From: Sipunculus nudus
Taxonomy: Eukaryota > Annelida > Sipuncula > Golfingiida > Sipunculidae
NCBI GenBank assembly: GCA_026874595.1
Contig: CM049309.1
Location: 30,009,033-30,073,032 of the forward strand
Reading direction: 5' to 3'
DNA: 64,000 nucleotides
Shown here: positions 58,318-64,000 of the stretch, one piece after another
Position numbering within the stretch: position 1 is the first letter of the stretch
How the letters are laid out: every line of letters starts with the position of its first letter
The notes under the pieces: generated by a model
Database searches by the model: none
What the model was told of the DNA's origin: nothing
Seen by the model: only the letters and a program-made list of their open reading frames with translations
Translations under genes and position numbers: made by a program

Positions 58318-61229
58318 GATGCACTGGGCTGACCAGGCTTAGGTGAAAGGCAGTTGCCCTGAGTGAACTGTGACAAATTGCTTTCTCAGACTACTGCACT
58401 GAGTGAACTCTTGACCTGCACCTGGCTAGATTGAGTGAACTTTTGACCAGTCCCTGGCTGCACTGAGTGAACTCTTGACCTGTTGCATTATCTGACACAG
58501 TTGGCAGTCTGCCAAAGCTATAAATAGATGTGCCAAATTTGATGCAGTGGGCAGTCTGCCAAAGCTATAAAAAGAATGCAGCTACTGCACTGAGTGAACT
58601 CTTGACCTATACCTAGCTGCACTGAGTGAATTCTTGACCTGTTGCCTAATCTGCTCCAGTTGGCAGTCTGTCAAGCTATTTATAGATACAGACACAATCT
58701 CGGCATGTTGAAAAATCTGTTTACACATACTGAATGCTTTGGCTAAAATGGTTTTTTTTAAGCTGATGCATTCATAAGATTTTTTTATAAAAATGATTAT
58801 AATAAAAAAAGATGCAGTCCTTTCATTTTTAAAGGTCTCACAACTGTGCCAAAAATCATTGAGGTAAACTTGAACAAAGGCCATTTAAGAATCATTTTCG
58901 TGCAATGTTACATAAATTGAAACAACAGTTTTGCAGAAGAAGACTACTGAAGCCCTAAGTTTGAAATAGCATACTAATAGCCTCAAGACCAATTTAAGCT
59001 TTCTATGACTCTACCAAAAATCAATGAACTTAATACAATTAAAAACAAGGGACCTATGGGTCACTGTGCTCAGCTGACGTTAACCTTGAAGGTAAAAATC
59101 TAAAATAATATCAAATGGAGATAAAGTGTAAGAGGAAGAGGTAATAAAGGCCATGGTTGGTTTATATGATTGGTTTGTATTGATGAGCAAGAAATTGTTG
59201 CAAAAAATATTTTGTGACCTGACCATGTGTTTCCTACTGTTGAAACTAAAGCCTGTGAGCAGTTTGTGAACAAATGATCTGTACTATTACCATGATCATT
59301 AGTTGGTTTTTCGATTAACTGTTGACATTTCAGTAGTTTACACATTTGTTCAATTGAATGTATTTTTTGTATAATATATATTATTAAATATATATGTATT
59401 TTTTTATGAAATGCATACAGTTGAAAGATAGCTAATTAACAACATAAAACAGGGCAAACAAAGCCTGATCTCAAATTCTGCTGAGACAGGAAAATAATGA
59501 ACAAATGTTTGTATTAAATCCTGATTTTTTTATCACATCAATTATTTTCTAATTTAAGTTTATATTTCTATACATTTCCAATTTAACATATATATCTGAA
59601 TATAAAAGTTGATTCATAATTCTCAATTGCATCATCATAAATCTCAATCTTGTCAGATAACACCACATTATGCATACAAATGTTTATTTATTTTTTACCA
59701 CAAAAATATATCTTTTAAATCTGCAAAACAATAAATATCTAAAAATAATACTTGATTTAGATTTCACAATTTTTAATTGTGTCTTTATTTATCCATAATG
59801 TGCTTCATATTTTATAATAATTTAAGCATACTGATGGGTTCAATTATATTTGTTAAAATCATTTAAAAGAAAATTGATTTCTTTAAAAATGCTACATTAC
59901 ACAACATTGCATCTTCTGGATTACACCTTGCATTATTTTTTCAAGGAAAGTTTTTGCATATCGGAGTGGAAACAGCATTACAATTAAGGAGATACAGTGA
60001 AAACAATAACAATTACCGCATAACACTTGGTGGGTTGGGTTTGCAGGGGGGGGGGGGAGGGGGGTGTGATTGGGGTGGTGATATGAGAATAACTGTACAC
60101 CTGTCACAGCAGGGGATCTCCCCCAGTGACTGTAACAAATCAGAAACCCTGGCATAGCTGACTTCCAGTGACCTGGAGTGGGACCCTGCATCTGTAATCA
60201 AAGCAAGTGACTACAGAAAAAAAATCAATAACTAGCTTAATTTTCAAGCTTTTATTTTCAAATTTCAGATTTAGACAAACTAAATATTTATGTTTACATG
60301 CTGTGAAAATTAAATCAATGGTGCTAACAGGTAAAAAACGTGCCATGGTCAAAGTTGGGCAAAATTTAAGGTACTGATTGATTTTTTATGCTAATAACTT
60401 AAAAAATTTACAAAATTCAGATCTAATTTTGGGTGAACAATTGAATCTTAATTAAACATAGTTATATACTTGAGAAAATAGACTCTAGTTTCAAAATTTT
60501 TCATGTTAAGTGAGTTATTATTTTATCCTGATTTTTTACAAAGTCCATTATGTTTGGGCCCATAACTTAAAGAATTTATAAATTACAGACTTAATTTCTG
60601 GCATGTACATAGGAACTATATAGAGGAATATTTATGGTAAATATGAGGAAAAACAGATGAGTGGTTTTGATATTAGGCAGTCCTGAAGTGTGAAAATAGG
60701 ATTTTAATAAAAATTGAGGTTTTTCCTTAATTTCTCAAAGGAACGAAGTCGCAAAGACCCAGTTTTCGGCTTGGTAGGAGATCTTGGGGACATCTAACAT
60801 TATGCTGAATTTTGGATTCCTAGGTCTTACAGTTTCAAAACGTGCCACATCTACGGACGGACGGACGGACGGACGGACAGACAGACGGACGGACGACGGA
60901 CAATGGACCACGACTATAGCTCAGATGACTTATAGTCAGCTGAGCTAAAAATTATCCTAGAATATTCCAGTGAAAAATTAAACCATTCCACTTGACAGTT
61001 TCATCATAAAACATTTTACAGCTGTAAGTGGCTAATATAACAAGGTTTCTGGCTGTAAAAAAATGTAGGTGCCACCACAAAACTGCAATTTCAAGTGACC
61101 AACATTTGCACAAAATTAAGTGATCCTAGCTTCTATTGTTTCTGAGATTGTTATGTAAGTATGCTTACTTGCAAAATGACTAAGTTTAAATTCCTGTACC
61201 TCAGCCAAAATTCATCAAACCCAACTTCC
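58318..61229 (-). mobile_element. Family D interior fragment interrupted by a full E element
   Basis: D words run from GATGCACTGGGCTGACCAGG to ATCAATGAAC (59030) and resume at 60951 with TTCCAGTGAAAAATT and TTGACAGTTTCATC, the order seen uninterrupted near 49480-49570. TTGGCAG-T-CTGCCAA and CTATAAATAG lie at 58501-58526. No D termini remain. Confidence 0.6.
59045..60950 (-). mobile_element. Family E element (1.9 kb), best full-length copy
   Basis: Left: ACAAGGGACCTATGGGTCAC then GCTCAGCTGA (59068-59077). Right: a GACGG microsatellite (60853-60900), then AGCTCAGATGACT, TAT, AGTCAGCTGAGCT (60918-60946), then AAAA. GCTCAGCTGA and TCAGCTGAGC (60936-60945) are a perfect 10-bp subterminal inverted repeat. 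On the minus strand it therefore reads 5' TTTAGCTCAGCTGA to 3' hairpin-CCCTTGT. No coding sequence. A G12 tract is at 60046-60057. Confidence 0.8.
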
Positions 61230-63280
61230 AGTGAGCAGGAGTGGGCTGCCTCCATCTGCACAAAGCTATGACTATAATAAAGCCTCAAGAATAAAATTCA
61301 ACTAGAATACGGGTAGTCGACAAGCGACTACTTGTATCCGCCTAAATCAGAGTGGAACGGGTGAAGTGTTGCATATTAGCATGGATGTCTGCAGCCAAAA
61401 TGTGTATGTAGGTTGCGCTACCTACGAAAAAATCCAGAAAGCTCTATACACATGCAAAACTTTGGCCCAATCGGTCAAACGGTTCCAAAGATATGAGCTT
61501 GGATATCTGCTGCATAAACTAGAATGCAGGTGGCGCCACCTGTCATAAAATCAAGAGAGCTGTCGGGGATGTATAAACTTGCAAAATTTTAGGCAGATAT
61601 GTCAAACCACTGTCGAGATATGAGTGATTTTATCCCATGGCAGACAAACAGATGGGAGCTGTGCAAACATGGCTGCAGGTGGTGCCACCAGTTTCGCATA
61701 TGATAAAGAGCTATGTGATATTTATACACATGCAAAATTTTGGCCCAATTGGTCAAACGGTTCCCTAGATATGAGCTTGGATGTCTGCAGCGTAAACTTG
61801 ATTGTAGGTGGCGCCACCTGTCATAAAATCAGAAAAGCTATCCAGGATGTATAAGCATGCTGAATTTCAGGTGAATTAGTCAAGTCACTGCAGAGATATG
61901 AGTGATTTTAACCCAAGGCAGACAAACAGATGGACACTGTGCAAACATGGTTGCAGGTAGCGCCACCATTTTTAGTGTATGTTATAAAGCTCTCCAAGGG
62001 CTACATTTGTGCAAAAGAATTTTCCTGATTGGTCAAACGGTTCCCGAGATATGAGCTTGGATGTCTGCAGCGTAAACGTGAATGTAGGTGGCGCCACCTG
62101 TCATAAAATCAGAAAAGCTATCCAGGATGTATAAGCATGCCCAATTTCAGGTGAATTAGTCAAGTCACTGCAGAGATATGAGTGATTTTAACCCAAGGCA
62201 GACGAACAGATGGACACTGTGCAAACATGGTTGCAGGTGGCGCCACCATTTTTGGTGTATGTTATAAAGCTCTCCGAGGGCTACATTTGTGCAAAAAAAT
62301 TTTCCTGATCGGTCAAACGGTTCCCGAGATATGTGGGTTTATGTGTGGAAACAGACGCACAAACGGACGCAGAGCGCAAAGGAAAGGTCAGAGGTCAAAA
62401 CAAAATCGGGGCGCAGCAGTTCACATGTGACCCGAACATAATCCCGGGTTTCGGAAAATTCCGCCCAGCGGTTACGGAGGAGTTCTCCGGACACCTACGC
62501 CGCGGCGGCGGCGGCAGTGGCGGCGGCGGCGTGCAGCTGAAAACATAGTATCCGCAAAACTCTGTTTTGGCGGATACAATAACTAGCCTTATTTTCAAGC
62601 TTTTATTTTCAAATTTCAGTTTTAAACAATTAAAACTCATGTTTACATCCTGGGAAAATTAAATCAACATAACTCACAGGAAAAAAATGTGCTATGGTCA
62701 AAGCTGGGCAAAATTTATGGTGCTGATTTTATTTTTATGCTAATAACTTAAAAAATTTACAAAATTCAGATCAAATTTCCAGTAAATAATTGAATCTTAA
62801 TTAAACAAAGTTATATACTTGGGAAAATAGTCTCTAGTTTCAAAATTTTTCATGTTCAGAGAGTAAATATTTTTCCTGATTTTTTACAAAGTCCATTACA
62901 TTCAGGCCCATAACTTAAAAAAATTACACTTACCGGACTTAATTTTTGGCATGTATATAGGAAATATATATGAGATTACTTCTGGTAAATATTATGAAAA
63001 ACAGATAAGTGGTATTGATATTAGGCAGTCCTGAAGTGTGATAATATGTTTTTAATGGAAATTTAAGGTTTTTCCTAAATATTTCAAAGGAACAAAGTCA
63101 TATTGACCAAATTTTTGGTATGGTATGAGATTTTGGTGACATCTAACATTATGCCGTATTTTGGACTCATAGGTCTTATATTTTCAAAACGTGCGAGTCT
63201 AACGTAAGGCCAGATGGACAGACAGACGGACAATGGACCACAACTGTAGCTCAGATGACTTATAGTCAGCTGAGGAAAAA
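61230..63280 (-). mobile_element. Family E copy interrupted by Helitron A copy H7
   Basis: E sequence runs to AATAAAATTCAA, is interrupted by H7, and resumes TAACTAGCCTTATTTTCAAG. It ends CAGACGGACAATGGACC, then GCTCAGATGACTTATAGTC and AGCTGAG near 63248-63275. Confidence 0.7.
61302..62579 (-). mobile_element. Helitron-like family A, intact copy H7 (1278 bp)
   Basis: Minus-strand 5' end: TTGTATCCGCC with GCGGATAC closing a terminal hairpin (inner arms AAAAC and GTTTT). 3' end: perfect hairpin GTAGTCG-CTTGT-CGACTAC, then CCGTATT and CTAG. The E copies at 60225-60236 and 39359-39370 show the empty site TTCAATAACTAGC; H7 interrupts it with no base gained or lost, inserted between A and T on the minus strand. 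A (CGG)n run (62502-62530) sits near the 5' end. The interior has about two and a half dimeric units with GGTGGCGCCACC at about 61531, 61807, 62087 and 62237. No Rep/helicase. Confidence 0.88.
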
Positions 63281-64000
63281 ATTACAAAATTCAGGACTAA
63301 TTTTGGGTATACAATTAAATCTTGATTGAAAAATGTTATCTCCCTGACAAAAATCTCTAGCTTCAAGAATTTTCATGTTAAGTGAGAAAATATTTTTTCT
63401 GATTTTTTACAAAGTGTTCGGGCCCATGACATAAAACAATTAGGCAATACTGACATCATTTCTTGAATGTGCATGGCAAATATATAGAAGAATATGTATA
63501 TTATATATAATCAAAGACAGATTAGTTGTTTTAATATTAGGCAGTCTTGTAGTGTAACAATGGGTTTTTAATGGAAAATTGAAGTTTTTCCTTAATTTCT
63601 CAAAGGAATTAAGTCCTATTGCCTACATTTTTGGTAAGGTAGGGGGTTTGGGGGACATCTAACTGTATGCCAAATTTTTGGAGCTGTTGGGCAAAATCTA
63701 CAGTACTGATTTTTTTTCTATGCTAATTTACAAAATTCAGATCTAATTTTGGGTATACAATTGAACGGATTTAATTTATGGCATGTATATAGGAAATAGA
63801 TAGGAGAATACTACTGGTAATATTAAGAAAAACAGAGAGGTGGTTATAATATTGGGCTATCCTGAAGGTTGATAATAGGTATTTTATGGAAATTTGAGGG
63901 TTTTCCTTAATTTCTCAGAGGAACAAAGTCACAGTGATCCAGTTTTTGGTTTGGTAGGAGATTTTGGAGAAATCTAACAGTATGCCAAATTTTGGATACG
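63281..64000 (-). mobile_element. Family E interior fragments at the window edge
   Basis: E words (TTGGGTATACAATT, GTTCGGGCCCATGAC, TTAGGCAGTC, GGGGGACATCTAACTGTATG) occur twice, near 63290-63680 and 63710-64000. No terminus falls inside the window. Confidence 0.55.

Noticed and set aside
59892-60201. Overlapping open frames with Gly or Pro runs
   Set aside because: They are translations of the G12 tract in a family E element.

Overview
This is eukaryotic genomic DNA: AT-rich, almost gene-free, and built mostly from nested transposable-element copies. The only protein-coding gene I can support is the 3' part of an adenylate kinase 3/4-like gene on the minus strand, with three coding exons, good splice sites and matching intron phases. 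GACGG-type microsatellites followed by terminal hairpins, together with several familiar marine-invertebrate repeat ends, suggest a mollusc, most likely a bivalve. That is inference from recall, not a database match.

Layout. 1-11.8 kb: interleaved copies of a Helentron-like family (here called D), Helitron-like family A insertions carrying dimeric 280-bp tandem arrays, a 338-bp tandem-repeat element (F), and a 5.4-kb tandem duplication with an internal deletion. 12.3-18.1 kb: a D copy split by one TIR element with a TA target duplication, then a second TIR element. 18.1-33.2 kb: family E copies, a D copy hosting a SINE and a TA-target MITE (itself hosting another D copy and an A copy), another D copy with an intact A Helitron, and Helitron-like family B. 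33.2-38 kb: AT-rich sequence of low information. 38.1-42.0 kb: an E element nested in another E element. 43.25-57.33 kb: the adenylate kinase exons. The 3.9-kb intron holds Helitron-like family C. The 9.7-kb intron holds D, F and A copies, a hammerhead-like motif and a 5.3-kb minisatellite of about 100 units. 57.3-64 kb: repeats again. The upstream adenylate kinase exons, including the P-loop, were not found in the window.

Three observations stand out. (1) The intronic minisatellite unit is recognisably derived from the exon-donor junction it abuts, so about 100 donor-like GTAAGG motifs sit just downstream of the real 5' splice site. (2) The 12-bp palindrome GGTGGCGCCACC recurs at roughly 140-bp spacing inside several otherwise different repeat families and also marks a deletion breakpoint. 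(3) Families A-E follow a common end grammar: subterminal inverted repeats or a 5' hairpin at one end, a hairpin plus CTAG or CCTTGT at the other. Two family A insertions can be checked against empty sites inside this same window and show clean insertion without target-site duplication. No Rep/helicase, transposase or reverse-transcriptase coding region was recognised, so all mobile elements here look non-autonomous.
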